Below, one piece after another: positions 33,601-45,440 of a stretch of DNA of 64,000 bases. Location of the stretch: the NCBI GenBank assembly GCA_039000515.1, contig JBCFYV010002369.1, positions 1 to 64,000 on the forward strand, given 5' to 3'. Position numbers and translations under genes: made by a program. Under the pieces are notes generated by a model. That model saw only the letters and a list, made by a program, of their open reading frames with translations, was not told the origin of the DNA and searched no databases. Every line of letters begins with the position of its first letter. Position 1 is the first letter of the stretch. Source of the DNA: Timema cristinae (Eukaryota > Arthropoda > Insecta > Phasmatodea > Timematidae).

Positions 33601-36600
33601 GTAAAATGTTTGGGGGGGGCGAGAAGCTCCTACATAACCCCCAAAAAATACCTCCATTCCCCTTGATTCTGTTTTTGTGACATCTTATTTTTTATTTTTG
33701 TAAAAATCTTTTAAAATAATAAATTTAATCAAACAAAATCAAAAAGGCTTTTGGGATTTTATTAATTCGCATTTGTTTTTTTTTCATTACGGGGAGCCCG
33801 AGTTTTGTATACGGGCCAGGGTTTTAATTTGGGGCATGTTTTTTTCCAAAACCCTTCACCTTCCCAACCTTTCAAAAAAAAAATTGTACTTTTCCCCCAA
33901 AAATTCAAACCACCCCTCTAGGTTTGTAAAATGAAAAAAACCGAAACGGGAAACCCAAAACAAAAAAAAAATAAAAAAACTATATTTTGAAAGGGTTTGT
34001 GTTTTAAATAAAGGGAGTAGTGATGAGGGTCTCGAAACAAATAATATAGGTTTCCAAACCCCTTCAACCCCAGATTTAAAAAGGCCTTATTATGGGTGGC
34101 AAAAAAATTTTTAAACAAAAGGGCCTATCATTTTTGGGGGCCCCAAGGGTTGGGGGAGGGGTGGGGGGTAAGAAAATTTCAAAGTGTTTTTTTCAGGGCT
34201 GGGTATTTTTTTTCTTTTTTAATGCGCATGAAAAATATGATAAAAAAGAAAAATTTGGGTTTTAAAAAAACCTTTTTCTTTTATTATTTTGAGTTTAGCC
34301 CCAAATGGGTCCAGGGGGAAAAGGGCCCAGTTTCTTCACAAGGGAGATAGCTGGGCGGGCAAATCTAATAAAAAAAAAATTTAACTTTTTATAATGGGCC
34401 CTTTTTTTAAAAATTTAAATTTAATTAGTTTAAAAAATGAAAATAGCAGCCTAAAGAAAAATCAAACCAAAAATTTTAAAAATCATTTTTTTTTTAACAC
34501 AACCTTTATGCTTTCCCTTAAGGATTGTTTGGGGGGTTATAAAAACATTTGGCTTTTAAAAATTTCCACTTTAATTATTTTTTTAGATACAATGGGATAT
34601 ACCGGGTTTTGGGTGGGGGGTTGGGGCCGACACCCCTGTTTCCCCCTCACCCCCAAAACCCTTTTTTATTTTTAATATTTACACCTAAAATTTAAATGAT
34701 TTACAATTGGCAATAACCCAGGAACTGAAACCCCCTTCCAAAAAGGCTCCCTCCCCTGTTTGGATTTGTGGAATTCACTGTGTACTGGTGTAAAAAAGTC
34801 CAGAAATTTTAAATCGCCTGCAATTTTTTAATTTGTTCGGTAGTAAAAAAAATTTTGTATTTTTTTTTTTATTTTTAGAAAAAATTTTTCAATGAAGGGA
34901 AAAACGTATGGGCTAAAAATAACGTGACAGAACTACAAAAATTTTGTTTTTAAAACAAAACTCCATGGGAAAAAAAATTTTTAAACAAAGACTTACATAA
35001 AAAAGATTTTTAGCCATTTTGGTCAGCACAAAAAAACCTTCGGGAAATTAACCCCTCATTTTTTTTCTAGACGATGCTGCTATTTTTCATTATTCAAATA
35101 GCTCCTCATTTGTCTTCCAAAGGGTTGAGTTTCCCCAAGAATACCTTTTGGGACCCACCCGAGGCGTAAAACCCGGGAAACCCCCTTGGATTTTAACTGG
35201 GGAGCTCAAACACTAACCACAGAGGGAACAAGACCCAAAAACGGGACACTAAAAAAAGGATTTGGGGCTTTTAAAATAAACAAAAAAATTTAACAGCTGC
35301 AAACAATAATTTTTTGATTTAAAAATATTTTTAAAAAAATTTGGTTTCTGAAAATTTTTTTGGTTTTGCCTATCTAAACTGACTCCCTTTTAAAATTAAC
35401 TATCCCAAAAGACATGGGCAGTTTGAAATTAAACAAAAAAAATTTAGTGGGAATTTTGCTGGTAAAAAAGATTGATTTTAGAAAAAACGAGGAATGAAGC
35501 GTGAGCCACTTTATCAAAAAAAAAAGTTATTAAAAAAAGGGTTTTTTTTTTTTGGATAAAGAAATTTTATTAACTATTTGAAAAGAAAATTCGTTGGTAG
35601 TAAAACAAAAATCCCTTTCCAAATTTTCAGTGTTATGAAGGTGGGGGGGGAACATTAAAAATTTCCTTTTACCCCCTATGTTGCTTTCCCCTTTTACAGT
35701 TAAAATAACAAAAATTTTAAAATCCCCCTCGCCTTAAAAACCCTAAATTTTTTTGCAACCTCTATTTTTTTTGTTGTTTGTTTTTTTTACCTTTGGCAAT
35801 CATTTTTAGACGCGATAAGGGAAGAAGGACTCTAAGGATAAAAAAAAGTGACGCGCTTTGTTTTAGACTTTAAAAAGTAAATGTAAAAAAAAAAAGGGTA
35901 TTAGATTTTGGTAACAAGTTTTTTCGTTCCATCGGGAGCCCCTGGTTAGGGGTCGGGGACGGGATCTAAAATTTATCTTGGAAGGGGGGGAAAAATTGTT
36001 AATTTGGGAAAGAAGATCAAGTAGTGTGATTTCTACAGCCCTTTTTTTCAGAAAAAGGGGAAAATTGCAACTGGTTTTTTTGGCATCATCACTTAAAAAT
36101 ACTAACGGGAAAACCGTGAAAGGGTTTTCTTTATTTTTTGACAGTTCGGGACCACTTTCGCATTTAAACCCCCAAAATTTAAATGTTTTTATTTAAAAGG
36201 GCCTTATGCCGCAATGTTTTAAAGGGCTTAGATTAAAAAATTACCCCGGGTTTTAAATTTTGGTTTGGTTTAAGGCCCTTTTTTTTTTAAAAATTAAAAA
36301 GGGCCAAAAATTTAAAAATTTAAAAAAAAATATATAAAACCTATTACACTCTTTGAGTTTTTTGAGCTTAAAAAATTTTTTAAAAATTTATATGCTTTTT
36401 AATATAAACCTTTTTTCATCTTTACTTCAAATTTTTTACTTTTATTTCCCCCCTTTCTGGGGGAGTTTAATTGGGGCCCTTTTTTTAAAAAGTTTCAAAA
36501 TAAGAGTTTTTTTAATTTTTGAAATCACCCCAACTAAACCCCCTTTTTTTTTTCCCTAAAATTTTGGGAATTTTCACGATGACTACGGGATTCCCCGTGG

Positions 36601-36890
36601 ATACATATCAAGTGTAATTTTACCGGTAAATATGCCCCATCGCTCCCGGGCCCACATTAAAGCCCCACAAAAATACCACCCTTTTGCTACAAATCACCGC
36701 CATACCCCCGAAGTTGAGTCTCATTTTTTTTAGGTGCTTTTCCGATTTATTTGGGCCCAAAATGAGGGGGGGAGGTTTTTAAATATCCCCCCCAAACCCT
36801 AAAAAAGGTTACATTTTGGCGACCCCCCGCTGTTTGGTACTTCCCTCCCCCTTTTTCCCAAGGAAAAAGCGCATTTAAAAAAAAAGCTGA
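30666..36890. other. AT-rich distorted stretch, no gene supported
   Basis: Dominated by A/T runs. Small GC patches (33590-33660, 34600-34660, 35130-35240, 35930-35990, 36560-36860) may be decayed repeats. The patch at 35160-35235 has features of a reversed SINE but no convincing boxes. Confidence 0.45.
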
Positions 36891-36899
36891 AATTATTTC

Positions 36900-37440
36900 A
36901 AAAAATTTGCAAAACCCTTTTGTACGCGGGATCGCGCTGATTTATTGTTATTGGGCTTTAAAAGGTCATCAAGTGACGCATTTCGGCTTTTTGACCTTTT
37001 TTTTTTTCCCGGGGAACTTTTTGAATCCCAAATAACCTGCCCCAAACCCTGCGGGGAAAAAATGGGAAAAAACCACCAATACAAGGGGGCGTGATTTGTG
37101 TACGCCCCTGGTGCTCTTTGGGCAAAAAAAATATTTTGTTTAAAACTGGGGGACGTGATGGGAAAAGAGCCCCCCAAACCCAAACTTGATCGAATGTGTA
37201 CGTGCTGATTTTTTAAACCATTTTAAGTGGGCCCATGGGGGGCCCTCACGAAGAAAATGGAAAAAACCCCACACCCCCCCTTTTTACCAAGGGCGATTAG
37301 AAACCTTATTAAACTCAGTGAAACTTTAAGACGATTTGACTATTAAATTGGACGCCTTTAGGAGAAGTTTGTCCCCAGAATATTGTTTTAAAACGCCGCC
37401 CTGATAAGTCCGGTCCTGGACTTTGGGCATTTTAAAGGGT
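36900..37440 (+). pseudogene. Possible Tc1/mariner-type transposase relic
   Basis: A GC-richer island in AT-rich DNA. The + frame at 37168-37227 reads SPPNPNLIECVRADFLNHFK, resembling the block with the third catalytic residue of Tc1/mariner transposases (consensus SPDLNPIE followed by a W-x-x-L-K helix). The sequence up to ~37440 remains coding-like but frame-broken. The first two catalytic Asp blocks are not visible upstream, so this may be a fragment or chance similarity. Confidence 0.35.
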
Positions 37441-38654
37441 GTTTTTTTGTATTCTCTATATATTTAAATTTTATCGATAAAAATTTTAAAAAGACCTTTT
37501 AACTTTTGGGCTTGGTTTAATTTTTAAATTAAAAAAAACGTATTATGGGGAAAAAACCCGAATAGCAAAAGTAAACCCATTTTGGAAAAAAATTAAAAAT
37601 TTTTTTGTAATACTAAATTATGTAAAGAGAAAACATAAAATTTATTGGCCGCCCCCTTAGGGGCTAGTGCAGTGAAAGGGCACAGAATATATCCCGATTG
37701 CCATATTTTTTTTAACTCATTTTTTTCTAGAAGAAATTTTTTTTTGGGAAATTTTTGAATTTTAAATGTTTTTAAAAATAAACCATCCCTTTTTAAAAGA
37801 TGTTTTTTTTATTTTGAAAGTTTGGTAAAGTATTTTTTTGTTTTAAAAAAAAATTTTTTCTAAAGGAATTAATTTTTAACTTTGAATATTTTCCCAAATT
37901 TTTTTTAATTTAATTTAAAAAGTGTATAAACTAACTTTTTTTTTGGGATCATAAAATTTTTTTTTAAAAAAAAGGGATCTTTTTAACGTCTGTTTGTTGT
38001 GTTTTACATTTTTAAAAGTCCCGCGGATTTGAAAAAATACGGGGGTAAGCCAAACCCCTTTTTGCCCGAAAATATCCGTAAAGATTTTTTAAATAAACTT
38101 CCCTGTTTTTTCTTTTTTTTTGGGGTTTCCCTTTGACGTAACAGACCAAATTTTCCCCTACCAATTTCAAAGGGCGGCCCCCAAAAGGGCCCCCTTTTCT
38201 TTTTTTTTAAAAAAATAATTTTTTGACTAAAAATTTTTTAAAGCAATTTTTTTCTCGGATGTTTTTAAAACTTTTTGGTTTGTTTTGTTTAAAATTTACT
38301 GTTTTGAAACTGAAAAATTGTGGGTTTTTTGGGGGGGGCGAGTTATTGTCCCCTTCCCCGACCCGACCCAGTTGACATAAGAACATGTTTTTTTGTTTTT
38401 GGGAAAAATTCGCAAAGGGTAATACTGGGGGCACCCCTTGTTTAAATTTTCCGTATTGATTTTTAAAAAACAAACCCTGTTGGGTTTTTGAGGGCCCAAA
38501 ATAATTATTGGTTTTTAAATTTTTATTATATTAAAAAAAAACATTCTTTTTGGGCTGGGGTGTTTTTCTTCTTTATTTAACCTTTCGTAGCTTTCCCCCA
38601 AATTTCCCTTTTTTTTCTAATGTGGCCGAAAAAAAGAGGTAGTAGAGAGGGGGG
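37441..38654. other. AT-rich spacer
   Basis: No supported feature. Confidence 0.4.
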
Positions 38655-38760
38655 GTTTGCATTTCACAAGATCTACTAAATCAGTTTTTTGCAAAATACT
38701 GTTTTTGGGGGAAGGGGAAAATCGAGGTTTTGAACCTCGGACAGATATACTAAAAAGGGG
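38655..38760. repeat. Possible SINE fragment with palindromic B-box-like site
   Basis: ATCGAGGTTTTGAACCTCGG at 38721-38740 resembles a tRNA-type B box (GGTTCGAACC) and is itself nearly palindromic, so strand cannot be assigned. The surrounding sequence is too distorted to place the rest. Confidence 0.3.
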
Positions 38761-39389
38761 GAAAATTTCCACAAAATTTAGGGTTTTACTTATTTTTTTT
38801 TTCAAACCCTTTTTTCCCCCAAACAAATTCGTGTTATTTTTCAAAATTTATTTCCCTTAAAACTCCCCAAAATAACCTGCAATAACATCGGGAAATAGAA
38901 TAATAAAAAAAAAATTTTACTTTCATACCCACAGGGAAGGGGTTAAAATAAAAGCAATTTTTGGGAAAAAATTATCAAGCTTTAAACCCTGGTGGAAAAT
39001 ATGTTAAAAAAAAAAGTATAAATCACATAAAAGTAAAATCCCACCGATTTTACACACCCCAAAACTTTGAATTCCCAATTTTTTCAAACAGAGGGGACTA
39101 AAAAACAAAAAAAAAAAAACGGCATAGCATTGCTTGACCATGAAAATTTTTAATTGGGTTTTTTTTAATTTCCAATAACTTTGAACGATGTAAAAAAATT
39201 AATACTTTTTAAAAGAGAATATTTTTTTTACATAAATAATTTGTTAAAAAGTTTAACTTTTTTATTAAATTTTAAAATTGAATAAACTTTTATAAATTTT
39301 AAATTGGGTACAGTAGAACCTATTATTGCTAATAAAAAAAAATAAAATGTTTAAAGGTTAAAACAAAAAAAACTGTACAAATTTTAGGT

Positions 39390-39650
39390 TTTTTAAATTT
39401 TCGAAAAAAAAAACTTTTTTTTTTTTTTTTTTTTAAAAATATTTTTAATTTTTTGCTTTTTTTTTTTAAATTTATTAAATTAAATTTTTTTTTATTTTTT
39501 TTTAAAATAACCTTTTTTTTTAAAGGTTTTTTTTTTTTTTTTTTATAATTAATTTTAATATTTTTAAATTTTTAAGTTTTTTTTTTTTTTTAAATTTTTT
39601 TTTAATTTTTTATTTTTTAAAAAATTTAATTTTTTTGGTTAACCAAATTT
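39390..39650. repeat. T-rich low-complexity tract
   Basis: About 260 bases of almost pure T with some A; probably a degenerate poly(T)/AT tract inflated by homopolymer error. Confidence 0.6.
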
Positions 39651-42600
39651 TTTTTACAATTTTTAAAATAAAAATAAAAAAGAACCCAAAAGTTTAAATC
39701 ACTTAAAAAAAAAAGTAGCCCCTACCGATTTTAAAAAATAAATTATAATATGGAAACCTTTTTTTTTTTCGGGGAAATTCAGGGAAAAAAAGGGTTTTAG
39801 TTTTGTACTTTTTCCCCTTTTTTAAAAATTTATAATCAAAAAGGGAAAGGGAATTTCTTAAGGTGTTTTTTAAAAAAAGGGTTTAAAAAAAACCGGGGCT
39901 TACTTTTAAAAATTTTCCCTAAAGGTTTTTTTTTTAAATTTTTAAATTTTTTTTAAACCTATTTAAAAAATTTTTAAACATCACAAAAGTGGGAAAACTT
40001 GGGGAAATTTTTGATGACAAAATATTCCCCCCTTTCAAAACAAATTAAAAAAAAATAAGAAGATTTTTTTTTTTGGGCGGGAAATTTTTAAAAGACTTAC
40101 TGATCAAAATATTCCCAAATTAATTTTAAAAAATAATGGGGCCATTCTGGAAAAATTTTTGGTTTTTTTTATAAATTTATATGTAAAAAAAAACCCCAAA
40201 CCCTTTTTTAAAAGGGTTTTCAATAGCCACAAGGGTTAACCCCTTTTAAATTTTTGAACAACAAAATTTAAAAAAATTTTCTTTAATTTTTTTAACCCCC
40301 GGTTTTTTTTAAATTTTAAAAAATTAGAAATTTAATTTTTACAAAATTTTTGAAATTTACAAATTTTCCATTTTTTATTAACAATGACCATTTAAAAAAT
40401 TGTTTTTATGTAATTTTAATTTTTTTCAAAGATGAAAAATAAAGTTTTTTTAAAACCAAAAGTAATTTGACTTTTGGGAAACAAAATGCATACTACATTG
40501 AAAAACCCCATATGCAGTTATATAAAATTTAAAAATTTCATCGAACAAAAAAAAAAACTTTGAAAATTTTCCCTATTTCGCATTGCTTTTACAAAAAATA
40601 TTAAAGTAAAAAAATTTTCTAAACAACCTCCCCCCTAAATAAAAAAAAAATTACTAAATTCTTCCAAAAAAAAGAAAAATTTTCTTAAACCAAACATTAA
40701 AATAATAACTGGGGCATCCCCCCAATTTTTCAAAATGAAAGATTAAAAATAATAAAAAATGCCGTGATTCCTTTCGAAGCTCCACCGTGTAAAAATGGGA
40801 AATTCCTTTCGGTTTGAGATAGGAAGAATGGATTAAAAATCCCCAATAAACTTTTTCAGGGTGTTAATCTTTTGATTCTGGAAATTTTTTATAGTAAGAA
40901 AAATATAAAACAACTTTTTCAATGAATGACCATTAATTTTTATAGCATTTTGGGAAAAAAGGTTTTATTAAAAAATTTTATTATTATTATTAAAATTTTT
41001 ATTTTAGCACCGCGTCTTACCCACCCGTTTTGGGGTTACACGCTTTTAAGGGACCCAATTACGGGTAAAAAAGGGTTAAAAGGAAATTTGGGAAAGGGGT
41101 TTTAAATTTAAAGGGGAAATGGGAACCCCTTTGCGTGGAGGGAAAGTGAAAAAACCCTTTTAAAGGGGAAACCCCCCCCAGTTCCAAACCCGACTGAATT
41201 CGAAAACCCCGATCCTTTTCCCCCTTCCTCGGGATTTGGGGTCAAAAACAAAAAGCGCGTTAGGGCCAAATACCCCACCGAAAGGGGGGTGAAAAAAAGG
41301 TTTTTTAAAAACTCTTTTTGAACTGGTTGGGAAAGGGATTTTTAAAAATACAAAAAATAATTTTCTCCCCAAAAAATGATAAATAAAGTTTTTTAAAATT
41401 ATTGGTGGGTTTTTTTTACATAAAATTTTATAACCCGGGTATCATAAAAAGAAGCCCTGACTGACGGTATGAAATGGGGAAAAGGATTTTGTAAAAATTT
41501 TAAAATCTAAAAGATAGGGTTCTTTCCCATGAAAATTTGACTCTATCTTTTAAACTCAACTTTCAGGGACAACGTCCCCTAGTGAAGTAATGGGGGTGCC
41601 TGGGACCCAAACGCCCCCCACTAACACAAAACCGACCCCCCCATTTTAAATTACCTATTACTTTGGCTTACTCATAAAAAAGAAAAGGGAAAACCCTCCG
41701 GCCAAGTGGGTGGGGCTGAAGCACAACAAGGGGCGAGGTTACATGTTAAAAACTGGGAATAATTAAACACATAATTTTATCAAGGTGAATTGATGATCGG
41801 GGGCCCAAAAATAATATGCGTAAATTTTTAAACAAATATAGTCGACCATTATTTACGTAGATGCTTCAGTATATTTAAAATTTATTCGAAAGTAAAGCAG
41901 AACCCCGAATTTTTGGGGGGGATTTTTTTTTTTAAGCTTTAACGACTCTAAAAGTGGGGGTGCTGCGAAAGAAAAAAGGGTCCGTTTTTGGGAATTTTTT
42001 TTCTGGAAAATGCACTGATACAAAAGGGGAAGGTGGGGGGTTGTTTGAATTTTTGGGAAGATGTAAAAAATTTATTACTGTCAAACACCCAAAAAATTTC
42101 TGATGCTAACAAATTTCAGGAGGGGAAAAACATTATTAGCCCAAAAAATACTGCACAATGTAAGAAAATCATTGGGCGAAGGAAGTAAGCACAAGTTAAC
42201 CCCAATTTTTTTGAAGATTTTTTTATATCATTGTTTTCCCCAAACCCGGGGGGGATCGCCCCCAAGAAGGGGGGATTTGGGGTTATCCCGGGGGGAAAAA
42301 AATAAGTGGGGGTGAATTTTGGGGGGGGGATGAGTAATTTAAAGGGGGGAAAAAATTTAAAAAAATACTTGGGACTGTAGAAAATTGCCGAAAAGCACGA
42401 GTCCTGGTATTCTCACCGGCGAGTTCACTGCACTAAAACCCCCCTTCACAGTCCCCCCAAACCCGTTGTTATTTTAGGGGGCGGGGGCCGGAAATGGTTG
42501 ACTCAACCCCCCCCCAACCCGGGCCCCCCCCAACACCAAAATTTTCCCTTGACCTACAATTTGTCTTTAGTCTTCACACCTTTGTGTCCTCACCATCAGT

Positions 42601-42665
42601 TTTTTTTGCGTGTCCCTTTTTTTTTTTTTGTGCGTTTTTTTTTGAAGTGTAGAAGTTCATGCACA
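39651..42665. other. AT-rich spacer with two GC patches
   Basis: No gene is supported. Patches at 41030-41370 and 41550-41730 are GC-rich; 42240-42480 is G/C-run rich and precedes the hAT gene, so it may hold that element's left end. No terminal repeat could be verified. Confidence 0.35.
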
Positions 42666-44629
42666 ATGGGTTTAAAAAAAAAAGTAGTGTCCCTCAATAC
42701 AAGTGCGTATTTAAAAATTTGGGTTTTAAACACGGGCCCCCCGCCCCAAAAAGTGCAGTTTTTCCCCATTGGGCCTTTTTGGGGGGCGAAAAAAAAATTT
42801 ACTAGTAATGAAGCCATGAAACCTTTGCGAATAGAGATTTATTTACAAAGAGAACACAGTGAAAAAATAGTAAAGAAAATTAGTTATTTTCAAAAAACCT
42901 CAAAGGGTAAAGCTGTTAAACGGCCTAATGTGATGAATTTTTTTTAAAAACGAGCAACCCAAACTTTACAAAATTTTTCTTGCTTTTAAAAGGTTCTTTT
43001 TTGAAAACGCTAAATTTTTTGGGAAACCTACACAATTGGCAAAACTCTTGTTTTACCCCCTAACCAAAAAAAATTTTTGAAATCCCAAAAAGGGAAGGGC
43101 CCTACTAAAAAGATAATCAAATTGGGTTTCCTTTTTAGCAACAATACTGTTTCCCCGGGGAATTGGGTAAAATGGCCACAGACGTTGAATCCAAACTCCC
43201 AATTTTTTTGAAAAAAAGGAAAATTTTTTCATTTTAGAATTTATTTAAAACAACTGTAATTGAAAACAAACAAATTTTTTTAGCTTATGTGAGGTTTAAA
43301 ATGACAAAAAGGGAAATTTTCCGGGGGAAATGCTGTTTGCTAGAAAAATTTATCCCCTGATACAAGGGATTGTCCCAATTTTTTAAAAAGGGACAAAAAT
43401 TATAAATTTAGGAAAAAGAGAATTTTCCCCAACAAACGTGAGCGCTTTTCCCCAAAGAAAGGTTTCTTTCCCGCCATGTCAGGGGTCGTCATGCGGGTTT
43501 TTTTCCGGGCCCCCCTTTAAAAAAGAAGGGGCCAGAGGAATCACTATTCACTGTGCATTCAAACGTCAAAAACTTAGCGCGAAAAAATTATGGTATCGGT
43601 TTTCATTTAAAACCCACCAAATTTGGTTTTTACGGGTGTCAACAAGATTAAAACTAAATCCCCCAATTTAACGTCTTTTTCCGATAACTTGGCGATGAAA
43701 AAAGGGTTGGGAATCCGAACGCTTTTCTTTTAAAAAACGGGGCCCTGAGGTGGGTTTCCCCCAAAAGGGAAAAGTTTGCCCGTTTTTTTCGAATTATTTG
43801 AAAATCGGTTACTGGGGTTTTCCTCGACCCCTCGAACCTTTTTTAAGTGAGAATTTGAAGCAAAAAGCAAGTTTTAACTTTTTTTTAAACCCTTAAAAAA
43901 ATTTTTGAAAAAAAGAACGAATCCCCTTTTAAAGGTCTTTCAAGGAAACAAAAAGAACCTTTTCAAGGCCCAAAAGGAAATTTTTTCATTTATTCATCCC
44001 AAGGGTTTTATAAAACACAAGGAAATATTGGCCGTAAGGAGCTGATTTTAATTTCCCCAAACCCCCCAAAAAAATTTTTAGTGTAAACTAACGGGGAACC
44101 CCCCGAACCCCCCATAAGGAAAAAAAATCCCAAATTTTTTTCTGAACCCCCTTTACCATTTTTAAAAAATGAAAGGAAAATTTAAAATTTGAAAAATTTG
44201 ACCAAGTTAAAAAATTCCCGATTGGGATTCTAGAAACCCTTTTCGTTTTAAAAAAAACCCGTGGAAAACTTTATTTAAATCCTTTTTCAGACAGAGTTTT
44301 TTAAATGGAAGTATGACTGTTTAGGCAAAAACCCTTTTTAAGCAGACGGTTTTTCGAATTAGGCGGGTGAAGATTTTGGACACTTTTCCCCCCAAAAATT
44401 TGGGGGAAAAAAATTTAACCCCTTTCCTCATCTCGTTCCCGTCAACAAATTTAGTTGAAAAAGCCCTTTTTGGGTTTTTGGTTTTCCCCCTCCCCCACAA
44501 AACAAAAAAAATAATTTTGGGGGATTTGCCTTTAAAGGATAATTGCGCCTGAAACCCTTAAAGAACATAAAGCCCCGGGTTTTTCAAGCTTTAACTGAAA
44601 TCCCACAAGCACCCAAAGGGAGCCATTGA
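42666..44629 (+). pseudogene. hAT-family transposase (FAM200/ZBED5/SCAND3-like), frame-broken
   Basis: Cut-and-paste DNA transposase. From the ATG at 42666 the frame reads a Lys-rich start with SAYLKIW, then SNEAMKP (~42803-42823), LQREHSE and KISYFQ. That is the order of a BED-type zinc-finger N-terminus in this hAT lineage; the cysteine pair is obscured. GKMATDVESKL at ~43166-43198 matches the conserved 'M-A-x-D-V-E' stretch before the catalytic domain. ALRWVS at 43742-43759 corresponds to the family's 'RWLS' block. The end, with a Leu-Arg-Leu stretch then a final Ser-His before the stop at 44627-44629, matches the usual C-terminus. Length (~650 codons) is normal. Catalytic D/D/E positions cannot be assigned because of frame errors. 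Such genes exist both as transposons and as domesticated host genes. Confidence 0.68.
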
Positions 44630-45224
44630 AAAGGGAAAATAAAAAATAACAAATTTTCCCAAAAATTTATTTATTTTTTTTTAAATTTTTAAAATGTCAA
44701 ATTTCCCTTTAATTTTTTTTCCCGACTCCAACCAAATTTTAAAATTTTTAAAAAATTTTACTTTTCCCCGTTTTTTTAAAATTTTCCCTCAATGGGTTTT
44801 TAGTTAATTATTTTTTTTCTTTTTTTTGTTTAAAAAAAAAAACGTAAAAAATGTCATTTTTTTTTTTAAATTTTTTTTCAAGAGTACCCGGGTAAAAAGC
44901 TTTGGGGTTTTTTTTAAATATGGAAATTTAAAAATTTTTTTTATAATAAAAAAAAACTGCTTATTATTTTCAAACCTTTCTTCAAAAATTTAAAAATTTG
45001 GCATAAAAATGAAAAGAAAAGGGCTTTTTCCCATAGGTGTTAGTCAACCTCCAGAAAGGGGGGATGGGCCCCCCCCAAAAGGGGTTTGGGGAACCCCCCG
45101 GGCCCATATTTTAAAATACTTTTTTTGCGTTTCTTTTCCTGCCTACCTATAAATTTGGGCCCGTAGGAAACCCCCGAAAGATCATCGCCCCCCCTTTCAA
45201 AAGTTAACTAAAACCCAAAAAACC
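44630..45224. other. Spacer downstream of hAT gene
   Basis: AT-rich, with a C/G-run patch at 45040-45110 that could be the right end of the hAT element. No inverted match to 42240-42480 could be confirmed by eye. Confidence 0.3.
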
Positions 45225-45440
45225 CATCTTGACTTAGCTCTATTAAGTTCCCCCCCAATTTGCACCCCCATCTCTTTTAGGTCAATTCTAATGTTTTCTT
45301 CCCCTCTTTATCTATTTTCTTCCCCCCAATTTGGGCCCCTTCTCAAATTTGGGGTTTTCCAGTCAATAGCTTTAAAAACAGTTTTTTGATTCCCTTTCCC
45401 AAATTTACCCCCCAGCAAACTCTAAAACAAATGAGAAACT
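45225..45440 (-). repeat. Possible reverse-orientation copies of the 50-bp satellite
   Basis: Strings such as AGCTCTATTAAGTTCCCCCC, ACCCCCATCTCTTTTAGGTC and AATTCTAATG resemble the reverse complement of the 28975-29960 repeat unit, with weaker similarity to about 45350. Similarity was judged by eye only. Confidence 0.3.
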
